The position numbers were made by a program, and so were the translations under genes. 20,791 nucleotides of DNA from a virus, in IMG/VR virus record IMGVR_UViG_3300010379_001370, positions 1 to 20,791 of that record; one strand, given 5' to 3'. The notes beneath the pieces were generated by a model that saw only the letters and a program-made list of their open reading frames with translations, was not told the DNA's origin and did not search any database. Below, piece by piece: positions 12,677-20,124 of this stretch (the stretch's first letter is position 1; every line of letters starts with the position of its first letter).

Positions 12677-13591
12677 ATGCCTCCCATCCCTTTCGCCGCC
12701 TTTGCAAGTGATTGTTGGGATCTCTACCGAGGTCCCCGTTACAGCCCCGCGACGACCCGCAAGATCGATCAGATCTTCATCGAGCTCGGCAAGCTGGGTG
12801 TTCGGTCCACCGCGGACCTGACCACCCAGCTCGTCACCGACTATGTATCGGAGCGGATGCTCCGCGTCTCCGTGAATGCAGTTCGCGGAGAGATGACCTA
12901 CCTGAAAGCCCTGATCCATTATGCCTACGACGAGGGCTTCGTGCCCAGTATCCCTCATTGGAAGCGCAGCCAACCCCGCCGAGCCCCCACCACTCGCCCG
13001 ATGATCCACTCCATCGACGAGCTCCGCCGCGTCCTCGATTACCTACGGGCCCGGACCGGGACCTGGGACGGGGCGCGGGTCTACACCCTGGCCTCATTTC
13101 TCTTGCACACCGGCTGCAGGCGAAATGAAACGCTGCTCGGACATCTTGACGACCTAGACCTGGACACAGGCCTTTACGAGGTCGTGGCGCGGACCCGGCT
13201 GAAGACTGAACGGTCCGCCCGGCTAGTCCCACTCCCGCCCGACCTGGTGGAGGACCTCCGGCGCTGGATGCCCCAGGCAGCCTCTGTTTGGCTTTTCCCG
13301 AATCTCTCGCGAACCGGCCCCTGGGTATCAGGCGCGCCGGGCCGCAGGCCCACAGAGCGACTCAGAGCCGCCGGAGACGCCGTCGGCGTGGCCGGCCTGA
13401 CCTGTCAGTCCATGAGGCACTGCTACGCCACCTGGGGCCGCCGGCGATTCGGGATCGATAGCCTGACCATGCGGGATGTCCTCGGCCATACCTCCGAGCG
13501 GACCCACTGGGATTACTACCTCGGCGACGAGGAGCGCCACGCCCTGGTCGCGGCCGTCCGCGGGGTGAGCTACCGGCCTAATCCAGCATAA
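12677..13591 (+). CDS. int: Phage-type tyrosine integrase (304 aa)
   Basis: The protein has an N-terminal SAM-like core-binding domain (about 5-100; SPATTRKIDQIFIELGKLGV, ending LIHYAYDEGFV) and a C-terminal catalytic domain. Catalytic residues: Arg148 (HTGCRRNE), Lys176 (TRLKTERS), Arg247 (QSMRHCYATW), His271 (LGHTSE) and Tyr280 (THWDYY), nine residues after His271. The usual first His of HxxR is Gln244, an unusual change. ATG 12677 is chosen because the upstream 49 codons translate the tRNA remnant. Gene and attachment site are 90 bases apart, the usual arrangement for integration into a tRNA gene. It is presumably the integrase of the right element. It is followed by a GCGGAGG/CCTCCGC hairpin at 13592-13612, without a T tract. 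Confidence 0.9.
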   Translation: MPPIPFAAFASDCWDLYRGPRYSPATTRKIDQIFIELGKLGVRSTADLTTQLVTDYVSERMLRVSVNAVRGEMTYLKALIHYAYDEGFVPSIPHWKRSQPRRAPTTRPMIHSIDELRRVLDYLRARTGTWDGARVYTLASFLLHTGCRRNETLLGHLDDLDLDTGLYEVVARTRLKTERSARLVPLPPDLVEDLRRWMPQAASVWLFPNLSRTGPWVSGAPGRRPTERLRAAGDAVGVAGLTCQSMRHCYATWGRRRFGIDSLTMRDVLGHTSERTHWDYYLGDEERHALVAAVRGVSYRPNPA

Positions 13592-13612
13592 GCGGAGGCC
13601 GAAAACCTCCGC
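13592..13612 (+). terminator. Hairpin just after the integrase gene, weak terminator candidate
   Basis: GCGGAGG (13592-13598) pairs perfectly with CCTCCGC (13606-13612) around a 7-base loop, starting right at the integrase stop codon. No T run follows, so intrinsic termination would be weak; it may only stabilise the mRNA end. Confidence 0.35.
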
Positions 13613-13675
13613 CGGCCGGGACGATCGCCCCCAGCTCGGTCGCCCGCCGGCCCGAACCGCGGTTTGATTAGGCGC

Positions 13676-13716
13676 AAAAAAGAAGCCCCCGGATGCACCG
13701 CACCCGGGGACTTCTT
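13676..13716 (-). terminator. Rho-independent terminator of the tail operon
   Basis: A 13-bp stem with a single mismatch (13680-13692 with 13704-13716, CCCCGG/CCGGGG core) and a short loop is followed on the minus strand by a T-rich run (plus-strand A's at 13676-13681). It lies about 65 bases after the last minus-strand gene. The rest of 13613-13780 shows no gene. Confidence 0.8.
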
Positions 13717-13780
13717 GAGTCCCGGACTAACCATGTCTCCCCGCAAGCCACCATCCCACGACAGCGGCCCGGGGACGTAG

Positions 13781-14047
13781 CTACGATCTTACCGAGCGCG
13801 TCCCCACCAACTCAACGCCCGCCGTCGGCAGATCACCCTCCAGGATCCGCTCGAGCCGCCGGCACGCCGCGACCAGGCCCCGGTCCCGCGCGTCCTTGAC
13901 CTCCTGATCGCAAAGCGGATCATTATCCGCCATCCGCTCCAACAACGGCGTGATCGCGATCAGCCACTCACGAGCATTCTTCTCGATCGCCCGCGCCATC
14001 GCCATCATCTCGAGCCGAGTCGGATCCCGCACGACCTCGTCAGCCAA
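13781..14047 (-). CDS. Unassigned last gene of the tail operon (about 88 aa)
   Basis: The conserved-looking part starts around LADEVVRDPTRLEMMAMARA and continues helically (IEKNAREWLIAITPLLERMA, KDARDRGLVAACRRLERILE). The start is uncertain: TTG 14047 overlaps the upstream gene by eight bases, GTG 14032 lies just behind its stop, and an ATG at residue 14 of this call is also possible. An open frame back to 14137 overlaps the upstream gene deeply and is not preferred. Helical and soluble; function unknown. It precedes the operon terminator. Confidence 0.55.
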   Translation of the reverse strand: MADEVVRDPTRLEMMAMARAIEKNAREWLIAITPLLERMADNDPLCDQEVKDARDRGLVAACRRLERILEGDLPTAGVELVGTRSVRS

Positions 14048-14258
14048 CCGCAGAACCCCCACAGCAGCCCAGACCCGACGGACCCGGCATACCACCAGGC
14101 ACCGCCCCCGGCCACGCCACCGGCCCGCCGTCGGCACCCTGTGCCCGCTTCAACTCCGAGACATTCCGGATGTGCGCATGCTTGGCCGGATCACCCGCCA
14201 GCTCGCAAAGCTGAGGTTCACCCACGCATACCGACGGACACGGACACCGCTCGCACAT
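14040..14258 (-). CDS. Small cysteine-rich protein (72 aa)
   Basis: ATG 14258 shares one base with the stop of the upstream 368-residue gene (TGATG), so I reject an open frame that begins 69 bases earlier. The N-terminus has MCERCPCPSVCVGEPQLCEL, five cysteines in 18 residues, probably a small zinc knuckle, followed by a linker and a Gly/Pro-rich C-terminus. It might be a virion or assembly accessory protein, given its place at the end of the tail operon. No family recognised. Confidence 0.5.
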   Translation of the reverse strand: MCERCPCPSVCVGEPQLCELAGDPAKHAHIRNVSELKRAQGADGGPVAWPGAVPGGMPGPSGLGCCGGSAVG

Positions 14259-15364
14259 CAATTGGTCACCGTGATAGTCTGCCCCGCACACGGTAGAGCC
14301 CACGGATTCGCCGGAGGAAACACACAACGCGACGACATCCCATTCGGCATCGAACCGCTCAAACTTACGCTCGCGCCAATCGAGCCGGTCAGCGTGAACG
14401 GAACCGACGCCCCTGGCCCCGCGCCACCGCTACAGCACGTATAGGCATTGCCGGCTCCAATACAGGCGGCCGGGCAGATGGCGTACGCGTCGAAGCCGCC
14501 GATATGGCCGTTGTAATGGCCAATCCCGCAGACGCCCGCCAGACCCACCATGGCATTTGGGCCCGACGGACACCGCAAAAGCACGGCCCACGGGACGGTC
14601 TGCGTCGACGTCGAAACGCCGTCCCAGCCGCCCAGGTTGCAGGTTGTCACCACGGCGACGCCTGCTGTTGTGATCGTCGAAACCCCGACCGGCTGCCAAC
14701 CCGTGATCGCGCCCGGGCCGGACACGAGCGGAAAGGTCTGGCTGCATACCGTCAGATAGAGGGTCCTTGGCAGCGGAAAATTGACTGTCGAACAACAGCC
14801 CCAACCCGCAATCAGCGAAGCGCCCCACAACACCGTCTGCTTGACCGCGAGTTGTTGCTGCCTCGCCACCCACACGTAATGATCCAGCGGCCACGAATAA
14901 CCCCCGCCGTTCGTCGGATCGATCCAATACGACCCGGTGGAAAGGGTCGTACATACCTTGCCATTCGCGTCCGACGTCAGCGGCCCCGCCAGCAGCGTGC
15001 CCCCCGAGTGGTCGTAGATCTTCACCACCACGCCCTGGAGCGCACTTCCATTGCACCCCAGAAACTGAATGCACGTCGTTCCCGGACAGCACGCGCATCC
15101 GCCTGTCGAGCCGACCCCCAAAAATTTCACCCCGCCGGACGGCGCCAGCGGATAACCGAAAAACGCGAACGGCGGAGCCTGCACGGCCAGCCGCCGGCCC
15201 CGCCGATTCGGCTGCACCGCCGGCAGTACGCTCTGCACCGCCGGCGCACTCGCCCCGACCGGCGGCAACGATTGCCGCACCTGGAACCCCCGGCGCCGCC
15301 GATCGCCGGCACCACCCCCTGCGGAATGAGGCGAACCACCTGGAGGAGGATGAGTGGAGGGCAT
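14258..15364 (-). CDS. Cysteine-rich structural (tail/fibre-like) protein (368 aa)
   Basis: After about 70 residues of Pro/Gly/Arg-rich sequence comes a cysteine-rich, beta-structured protein. Clusters such as GGCACCPGTTCIQFLGCNGS are followed by a probable Ig-like/CarboxypepD_reg-type unit (LQGVVVKIYDHSGGTLLAGP, then TSDANGKVCTTLSTGSYWID). Later parts are Gly/Thr/Ser-rich with further Cys pairs (GWGCCST, AYTCCSGG). About 20 cysteines suggest disulfides or metal sites on an exposed virion part. It lies near the end of the tail operon, where adhesins and fibres usually sit, and is a candidate host-recognition protein. No signal peptide. It is coupled downstream by TGATG. Specific family not recognised. 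Confidence 0.7.
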   Translation of the reverse strand: MPSTHPPPGGSPHSAGGGAGDRRRRGFQVRQSLPPVGASAPAVQSVLPAVQPNRRGRRLAVQAPPFAFFGYPLAPSGGVKFLGVGSTGGCACCPGTTCIQFLGCNGSALQGVVVKIYDHSGGTLLAGPLTSDANGKVCTTLSTGSYWIDPTNGGGYSWPLDHYVWVARQQQLAVKQTVLWGASLIAGWGCCSTVNFPLPRTLYLTVCSQTFPLVSGPGAITGWQPVGVSTITTAGVAVVTTCNLGGWDGVSTSTQTVPWAVLLRCPSGPNAMVGLAGVCGIGHYNGHIGGFDAYAICPAACIGAGNAYTCCSGGAGPGASVPFTLTGSIGASVSLSGSMPNGMSSRCVFPPANPWALPCAGQTITVTN

Positions 15365-15378
15365 GCATCACAAAGCCG

Positions 15379-15795
15379 TCAACAATCCGACCCCAGAAAC
15401 CAGTAGCCACCCGACCAACACCCCAGCCAAACCGACGTCCCCGTCGCGATCGTGCCACTGTGTTGGTACCAATTCCAGACCACGACGTTGTTATTGTTGG
15501 CATCGGCCGTCATCGTCGTTGCACCATTGGCCACGAAATACAGCGCCGCGTTCCCCGTGCCGTACGTGTAGGTACCACTCGAAAGCACGCACGCCGTGAT
15601 CGCCGTCGTGACGATCGCCGGAATGACCCCCAGACTGGGAATCGCCGACCGAGCCAGCCCCAGAGGCCGCGGATCGCCCGAAAGCGGAATCGACCGCCGC
15701 ACCCTCGTGGCCGCGCGCTCGACCTCATACCCCACCCGCCGCTTCTGGGCCGCCGCCACATCAGACAGCGCATCGGACGGTTGCCGGAACGCCAT
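15379..15795 (-). CDS. Unassigned virion-type protein with beta-rich C-terminus (138 aa)
   Basis: ATG 15795 overlaps the upstream stop (TGATG). Residues 1-50 are helical and basic (SDVAAAQKRRVGYEVERAAT). A hydrophobic link (GVIPAIVTTAITACVLSSG) leads to a beta-rich C-terminal part (TYTYGTGNAALYFVANGATT, then VVVWNWYQHSG and SVWLGCWSGGYWFLG) that looks like a small fibre or collar domain. It sits between the probable distal-tail protein and the Cys-rich protein, so a tail-tip role is plausible. Family not recognised. Confidence 0.65.
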   Translation of the reverse strand: MAFRQPSDALSDVAAAQKRRVGYEVERAATRVRRSIPLSGDPRPLGLARSAIPSLGVIPAIVTTAITACVLSSGTYTYGTGNAALYFVANGATTMTADANNNNVVVWNWYQHSGTIATGTSVWLGCWSGGYWFLGSDC

Positions 15796-16724
15796 CAGGC
15801 CTGGAACCCCGTGCGCTGACCGGAAATCGCGTTCGGATCAAAATTGAAAACCGCAAACGGCAGCTCCGGGTACCCCTTGAAACTCGTGTAGTAGGGAGTA
15901 CCGCCCGGCGGAAGCAGCTTGCCGTTCTGATCGAGCAACATGGGCGAGTTGATCGGCACCCCGTTGAGCGTGATGTGATACGGTTTGCTGTCGTTTCCGA
16001 TCGCCCGCATCCCCTGCGAAAGCACTTGCTTCCGGTAACCCTGCCCGTCGTCGTTCACCTTCGGACTCAGAAACTCAAACTCATAAGTCACCTGGTAATA
16101 CCAGCCAATGTCCTGGTGAAACTGACTCCGAGCCTGAATGTTGAGCACCTTGCAGTACAGCGGATCGAACCCGCCAAACTGATCCGAGTTGATGGCGTTC
16201 CGATATTGCAGCACATACGCCAGCGTAAAGTTCGCCTCGTTCCGCACAACTGTCATCACGAGCCGCGGATCGTCCACCACGAGAGGAGGGTCGAAAGGAT
16301 CCCCCGCCGTGTTGAGCACCGCAGTCCCCTCCGTGTCCACATCCAACACCGCCTCATGATCGCGGAGCGACCACGACACCTCGATCGGCATCAAGAGCGG
16401 ATTCTGTTCCTTCCCGCCCCCCGCCGTGTTGACGTCGTACCACCCATAGCCGACCGTGATAATCCAGCCGAGCCCATCGTCCCCTTCGGGATCGATCTGG
16501 ACCGAATCCGCGTAGGCGAACCTATCCCATTCGTTGGTGTTATACGAGGGAGTCATCCCGTCGCCATAAGCGATCCCAACCGCGTTCCCCGCCGTGATCG
16601 GCCCGTCGTACTGACTATTCGTCAGCACGCGGAACTTGCGCTGATAGCGCCGCCCAGAGCCGACCTGCCAACTCGCCGATCGCGAGCTTTCGTCCATCAG
16701 TTCAGTGACCGAAACTACCGCCAC
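15795..16724 (-). CDS. Probable distal tail/baseplate structural protein (309 aa)
   Basis: The start is a GTG at 16724-16722, two bases after the tape measure stop. The protein is beta-rich and aromatic, with no catalytic motif: RYQRKFRVLTNSQYDGPITA, GLGWIITVGYGWYDVNTAGG, FHQDIGWYYQVTYEFEFLSP and PYHITLNGVPINSPMLLDQN, ending in a GYPELPFAVFNFDP strand. Being the first gene after the tape measure, the site of the distal-tail (Dit-like) or hub genes in siphophages, suggests a tail-tip ring protein; I do not see a diagnostic sequence signature. The length is within the range of such proteins. The assignment is by position and fold impression. Confidence 0.75.
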   Translation of the reverse strand: MAVVSVTELMDESSRSASWQVGSGRRYQRKFRVLTNSQYDGPITAGNAVGIAYGDGMTPSYNTNEWDRFAYADSVQIDPEGDDGLGWIITVGYGWYDVNTAGGGKEQNPLLMPIEVSWSLRDHEAVLDVDTEGTAVLNTAGDPFDPPLVVDDPRLVMTVVRNEANFTLAYVLQYRNAINSDQFGGFDPLYCKVLNIQARSQFHQDIGWYYQVTYEFEFLSPKVNDDGQGYRKQVLSQGMRAIGNDSKPYHITLNGVPINSPMLLDQNGKLLPPGGTPYYTSFKGYPELPFAVFNFDPNAISGQRTGFQA

Positions 16725-16726
16725 CG

Positions 16727-18139
16727 CTAGTTTCCCGCCGTCATCTGAGTGCCGAGCTCGCCCTGGCCCTTGCTCTTCTCGTCAAATCGTTGGGCCATGC
16801 TACTCAGCGCCGTCGCCGCCCGCGTCGTCGCCTCGGCCGTCATTCTGGTGTTCGCCTCGATGCGATTTTGCAGCGTCGTCGAGCCCATCGCCTTGCTCTT
16901 CACGATCGAGCTATACGCTTCCTTGCTGCCCAATTCCGACGCCCCGGCGAACCCCGGCTCGACCACTTTCGGCGTGGTAACCCCCGTGCCGGCCCCGCGG
17001 AATTGCTCGCTCTTCTTGACGTTCAATTCCGCACGCTGCTGAGCCCCGGTCTTGACATCGTCGACGAATTGCCGCACCGCGTTGTGCGCCCATTCCTTGC
17101 CGAACGTCTGCCCCATCTGGTCCCAGTCCGCCTTGCTACTTTCCTTGAGGTTGTCAGACCAAACCTTGAAGAAATTCGTGAGCTCGAGCTTCGTCCCCGT
17201 GATTTTCTCAAACACCCAACCGAAGCCCTGCACCAACCAATCGATGCCCGACAGGATGTCCGCCACGACGCCCGAAAATACCGATCGCAGCCCGTAGAAA
17301 CCCGCCTGCAGGACCTGCACCACATCAGCCACACCGCCCACGGCCGTCGTGACCCAGTCCATCGCCTGCGCCACATACGACGACGTCTTGGTACCCGTGC
17401 TCATCCAGTTGATAAACTGATCGGTAACCGCTGTGATGTAGGGAGCAAGCTCAACCGCGATCGAGTTTCCGACACCCTGGATGCTCGCCCCGATTTGCGT
17501 GAACGCCACGTCCGCCTCAGCCAGCTTCGCCGTGTCGACGTCGCTCATCGCAACCCCCAGCGCCGAGGCCTGGTCACCGAGCTTTTGCAACCCCGCCGAC
17601 CCCTGCTGCGCCAGGTTGATCATTCCCTGCCCCGATTTCCCAAACAAATCCATGGCGACCTTGGAGCGCTCCATGGGATTCGGGATCTCCCGCAGCACAC
17701 CGAGCAGCAGCTTGAAGGATTTCTCCGGCCCGGCCGCAACCAGGCCCTGCGCCGAGATCCCGAACCGCTTCAAAGCCTCAGCCGCCGGCCCCTCCCCACT
17801 GATCGCGACCTCAGCCAATCGCTCATTCATCTTCTCGATCGAGTGCGCGAACGTCTCCGAATCGACGTGGGCCGTGCCCGCGGCATACGAGAGCTTCTGG
17901 AATGCCTCCGACGATATCCCCAATCGATCGGCCAGGACCTTCGTCTCGGCCGCGCCCGTGATACTCGACTTGACCCAATCACCGAGGCCCCTCGCGGCAA
18001 AGCCGGCCCCGATCGCGCCCGCCAGGCCAAGCAACTGGCTCTTCAGATCCTGCACCATCGAGACTGCGGCGCGCGCACCTTTGGACAACCCCGAGGTGTC
18101 GGTCGCCATCCCGATTTTTACCCATCCGATGGTGGCCAT
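16727..18139 (-). CDS. Tail tape measure protein (470 aa)
   Basis: The sequence has the typical make-up of a tape measure protein: an N-terminal MATIGWVKIGMATDTSGLSK start, a helix-rich Ala/Gly-rich segment (SQLLGLAGAIGAGFAARGLG), the conserved region about ADRLGISSEAFQKLSYAAGT and DLFGKSGQGMINLA, a hydrophobic middle (about 240-310, FYGLRSVFSGVVADILSGID), and a Gln/Thr/Glu-rich helical tail. It is the longest tail-operon gene and sits directly after the G/GT chaperones, as in lambda-like siphophages. 470 residues is short for the family and predicts a tail of roughly 70 nm by the usual 0.15 nm per residue. ATG 18139 has no clear Shine-Dalgarno; an internal ATG ten codons on is possible. A REP-like repeat occupies the upstream gap. 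Confidence 0.9.
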   Translation of the reverse strand: MATIGWVKIGMATDTSGLSKGARAAVSMVQDLKSQLLGLAGAIGAGFAARGLGDWVKSSITGAAETKVLADRLGISSEAFQKLSYAAGTAHVDSETFAHSIEKMNERLAEVAISGEGPAAEALKRFGISAQGLVAAGPEKSFKLLLGVLREIPNPMERSKVAMDLFGKSGQGMINLAQQGSAGLQKLGDQASALGVAMSDVDTAKLAEADVAFTQIGASIQGVGNSIAVELAPYITAVTDQFINWMSTGTKTSSYVAQAMDWVTTAVGGVADVVQVLQAGFYGLRSVFSGVVADILSGIDWLVQGFGWVFEKITGTKLELTNFFKVWSDNLKESSKADWDQMGQTFGKEWAHNAVRQFVDDVKTGAQQRAELNVKKSEQFRGAGTGVTTPKVVEPGFAGASELGSKEAYSSIVKSKAMGSTTLQNRIEANTRMTAEATTRAATALSSMAQRFDEKSKGQGELGTQMTAGN

Positions 18140-18149
18140 GGAGTTTTGC

Positions 18150-18197
18150 TGGAGTACCGCCTTTAGGCGGAAAGGACCGGCTGAAGCCGGGACTCCA
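18150..18197. repeat. REP-like double-hairpin repeat between chaperone T and tape measure genes
   Basis: TGGAGT (18150-18155) pairs with ACTCCA (18192-18197). Inside this outer stem are two hairpins, CCGCC-TTTA-GGCGG (18157-18170) and CCGGCT-GA-AGCCGG (18177-18190). The resulting cloverleaf-like palindrome resembles REP/BIME-type elements; I recall similar GGAGTCCCGGCTTCAGCCGG units dispersed in planctomycete chromosomes, but have not verified that. It occupies the 63-base intergenic gap and may terminate, pause or stabilise the tail mRNA between the chaperone and tape measure genes. Confidence 0.75.
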
Positions 18198-18202
18198 ACT
18201 TT

Positions 18203-18873
18203 TCAATCCCGCTCCCGCTCCGCCTTCAAACGCTGCGCCGTCGTGATCCCCTCGAAGATCGCCCGCCCCGCATCACCCGACATGATCCGCACCGGCTTGC
18301 CCCTGGGAATGAAATCCTCCGGCTTGATGCGCCCCGCGTCCTTGCCCAGCATCCTCACCAGCACTGTGCAAATCGTCCCGCCGATGAGCCATGCATCCGG
18401 GATCAAATCGAGTTTGTCATAGGCCAGCCACCGCGAAAGCTCTTCGGAATCCATCCCACTCCGAAGCTCCCGGACCGTTCGCCCCAGAGCGAGAGCCAGC
18501 TTGTGCTCAAACCGAAGGAGCGGATTCTCTACGAGTTTTTTTTTAGCTCATCGATGTCCGCGCGACTCATCTTGTTGTGCTTGGTCGCCGCCGCGAAAAC
18601 CCGATCCAGCGCCCGGCCCGACTTCTTGCTCACCGCCGGAATGTCTGCCGCGCTGAACAGCGCCTCGCCGTTCTCATCGCACAACACGGCCACCGCCAGC
18701 CGCGCCCGCACGTCCTTGTCCGGCGAGGCGACAATCGACGACTCCCACGCATCCCGCTCGCCGGCCGACATCATGCGGACGTAGACGCGCCCACCCCACT
18801 CCGGGACCTCCACCGCCAAGCGCGGCAGATCCTCGACCGCCAGGATCGCCGTCCGATCCAACGCCCTGCTCAT
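18203..18873 (-). CDS. Tail assembly chaperone GT fusion made by -1 ribosomal frameshift (223 aa)
   Basis: The reading frame starting with chaperone G shifts by -1 in the run of nine A's (minus strand, plus positions 18544-18536) and continues as KLVENPLLRFEHKLALALGR, TVRELRSGMDSEELSRWLAY, and so on to the stop at 18203. The T part contains LALGRTV-x-EL-x-x-x-M-x-SEEL-x-x-W-x-AY, the pattern of the DUF4035/T-protein of siphophages, so the continuation is a real coding region and not only an open frame. G gives 112 residues, T 111. The GT form binds the tape measure protein and the tail tube during assembly (lambda knowledge). An ATG at 18454 in the T frame is probably internal to the fusion. 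Confidence 0.85.
18529..18873 (-). CDS. Tail assembly chaperone G (114 aa)
   Basis: ATG 18873 overlaps the tail tube stop as ATGA; an upstream GTG is less likely. The sequence (AILAVEDLPRLAVEVPEWGG, RVYVRMMSAGERDAWESSIV, later ALFSAADIPAVSKKSGRALD) has the form of siphophage tail assembly chaperones: a short start, D-LP-x-x-x-VEVPEWGG-x-VYVR, a helix with ER-x-AWE, and a helical C-terminus (RADIDELKKNS). The non-shifted product ends two codons after the A run. It coats the tape measure protein before tail polymerisation and is absent from finished virions (family knowledge). Confidence 0.88.
   Translation of the reverse strand: MSRALDRTAILAVEDLPRLAVEVPEWGGRVYVRMMSAGERDAWESSIVASPDKDVRARLAVAVLCDENGEALFSAADIPAVSKKSGRALDRVFAAATKHNKMSRADIDELKKNS
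18535..18546 (-). promoter_or_regulatory. Programmed -1 frameshift slippery site
   Basis: In the G frame the minus strand reads CTA AAA AAA AAC followed by TCG TAG: nine A's, containing both A-AAA-AAA and A-AAA-AAC heptamers. A -1 slip joins G to the T frame, whose codon phase is exactly one base back. I did not model a stimulatory structure downstream or an upstream Shine-Dalgarno-like stimulator. Confidence 0.85.
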
Positions 18874-19286
18874 GTCCACGTCACGATCCCCGTAATTTTG
18901 ATCTCGATGTCCGCCTCGAGGTTATCTTCCGAATTCATCCCTTTCGGGGCGAATTTCGTCAGCAATGCCGAAAATGCCGCCTTATCCGTGCCACCCACCG
19001 TGTTGAAGAGAACGTTCCACACCACGGCCGGCTGCGGCCACGTGTTAATCGCCGTCGTGAGAAACTGATGAGTAGTGTCCGCCGGATCATATTGGATCGA
19101 CGCCGACACCGTCCCCATGTCCGGAAGTTGCGCGCGGAACGTCTTGACTGTCGAGCCGAGATTGGTCGTTTCCTTCGTACCCTGCGTCGCCTCCGGCCCC
19201 TCGACCTCGAGCACCTGCGCGATCGCCGTCAACGAGGCCGAAATCGTCGCTTTGAGAACTGTCCCTTGCCCTACATTGATCGCCAT
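18870..19286 (-). CDS. Major tail tube protein (138 aa)
   Basis: A compact, beta-rich protein of 138 residues lying upstream of the chaperone genes. Segments such as GQGTVLKATISASLTAIAQV, EVEGPEATQGTKETTNLGST, VKTFRAQLPDMGTVSASIQY and NLEADIEIKITGIVTWT match tail tube proteins, with the usual N-terminal strand, the ETT-loop (xxxKETTxL) and the final strand pair ending in G-x-VT. Polymerises into the tail tube around the tape measure protein. Genes before and after (completion protein, G/GT, tape measure) fit the standard siphophage order. ATG start, no signal peptide. Confidence 0.88.
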   Translation of the reverse strand: MAINVGQGTVLKATISASLTAIAQVLEVEGPEATQGTKETTNLGSTVKTFRAQLPDMGTVSASIQYDPADTTHQFLTTAINTWPQPAVVWNVLFNTVGGTDKAAFSALLTKFAPKGMNSEDNLEADIEIKITGIVTWT

Positions 19287-19296
19287 TGTTTACCCC

Positions 19297-20088
19297 TCAC
19301 ACGTTCGTCTGAGTGACCGATGTCGGCACCGGGACCCGATGCTTGATCCGGTATTTGAGGATGACGTTGTAAATCCAGTTGTCCGAGCCGTCAGGCGGAG
19401 CCGTCGTGTCGTCGTCTTCGTCTTCGTAGTAGTTCGTCAGAATCGGAACGGTGAACTGATTCCCCCGAAAACCGTCGAAGTAGTTCCGCACCACTTCCGC
19501 AATCGCGATCGAGCTCGACTCAGACAGCGAAAGCGCGCTGATCTCCACCATCGCCTTCGAAGTACCATCGGCCCCCGCCAGATTGCGGCCCCATTCCCGC
19601 TCCGTCACCTTCACCGTGACGCACGGATATTGACTCATCTGAGACGGATCTTCGAAGTAGATTCGCGTCCCCACCAGCGCCGTCAGCGACGCGATCGAGT
19701 TGAGCCAAGCGACCACCGCCTCCCGAAGTGTCAACTGCCTAGCACCCGGGACAGGCGCCACCTGGACATCAAATACCCGCCCAGCACGAAGCCGGCTCGC
19801 CCGCACAGCCGCGACAAAACGCAACAGCGGAGGAGGAGGCACCGCCCCCGGTGGCTTCGTAAGTTGCTCGGGAGCGACCCTCGCACGACTCGGCCGCCTA
19901 AACGGCACAACCGGCTTGACGCTGAGGTGACCGCCCTCACCCCCGGCAGCCCGCCGCGGAGAGAAGACCGACGCTCGCCCAGCCCGGCGCCGCTGGATCG
20001 CCACCGCGGCCACGCCGACGACGGGTTTGCCCGCTGGCGGAACTGCGTCAAACTCGATCGCACGACGACGTCTACGCTCCGATTCCAC
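19297..20088 (-). CDS. Tail completion/terminator-type protein with long basic N-terminal extension (263 aa)
   Basis: The last 150 residues (LTLREAVVAWLNSIASLTAL, VGTRIYFEDPSQMSQYPCVT, VEISALSLSESSSIAIAEVV, RNYFDGFRG) match the form of DUF3168-type tail completion proteins: short helices, an RIY-x-x-x-P-x-x-x-x-YPC-V-T-like strand, a long helix and the final strands. The first 110 residues are unusual, basic and Pro-rich (ESERRRRRAIEFDAVPPAGK, FSPRRAAGGEGGH, PGAVPPPPLLRF). A GTG at 20088 opens the frame; a shorter start, near the DUF3168-like part, is possible but the extension is read through with no stop. It sits directly upstream of the tail tube, the usual place for the tail terminator. 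Confidence 0.75.
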   Translation of the reverse strand: MESERRRRRAIEFDAVPPAGKPVVGVAAVAIQRRRAGRASVFSPRRAAGGEGGHLSVKPVVPFRRPSRARVAPEQLTKPPGAVPPPPLLRFVAAVRASRLRAGRVFDVQVAPVPGARQLTLREAVVAWLNSIASLTALVGTRIYFEDPSQMSQYPCVTVKVTEREWGRNLAGADGTSKAMVEISALSLSESSSIAIAEVVRNYFDGFRGNQFTVPILTNYYEDEDDDTTAPPDGSDNWIYNVILKYRIKHRVPVPTSVTQTNV

Positions 20089-20124
20089 TGATCGAAAGCA
20101 CCATCACGCCCAGCGTGAGGACGA

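Noticed and set aside
14504-15406. Plus-strand open frame of 300 codons
   Set aside because: Arg/Pro/Gln-rich shadow opposite the Cys-rich structural gene, without motifs.
16790-18166. Long plus-strand open frame (458 codons) through the tape measure gene
   Set aside because: Antisense shadow in high-GC DNA; Arg/Leu/His-rich composition, no domain, and it covers a well-supported gene.
19075-20091. Plus-strand open frame of 338 codons over the tail tube and completion genes
   Set aside because: Arg/His-rich antisense shadow of two recognisable tail genes.
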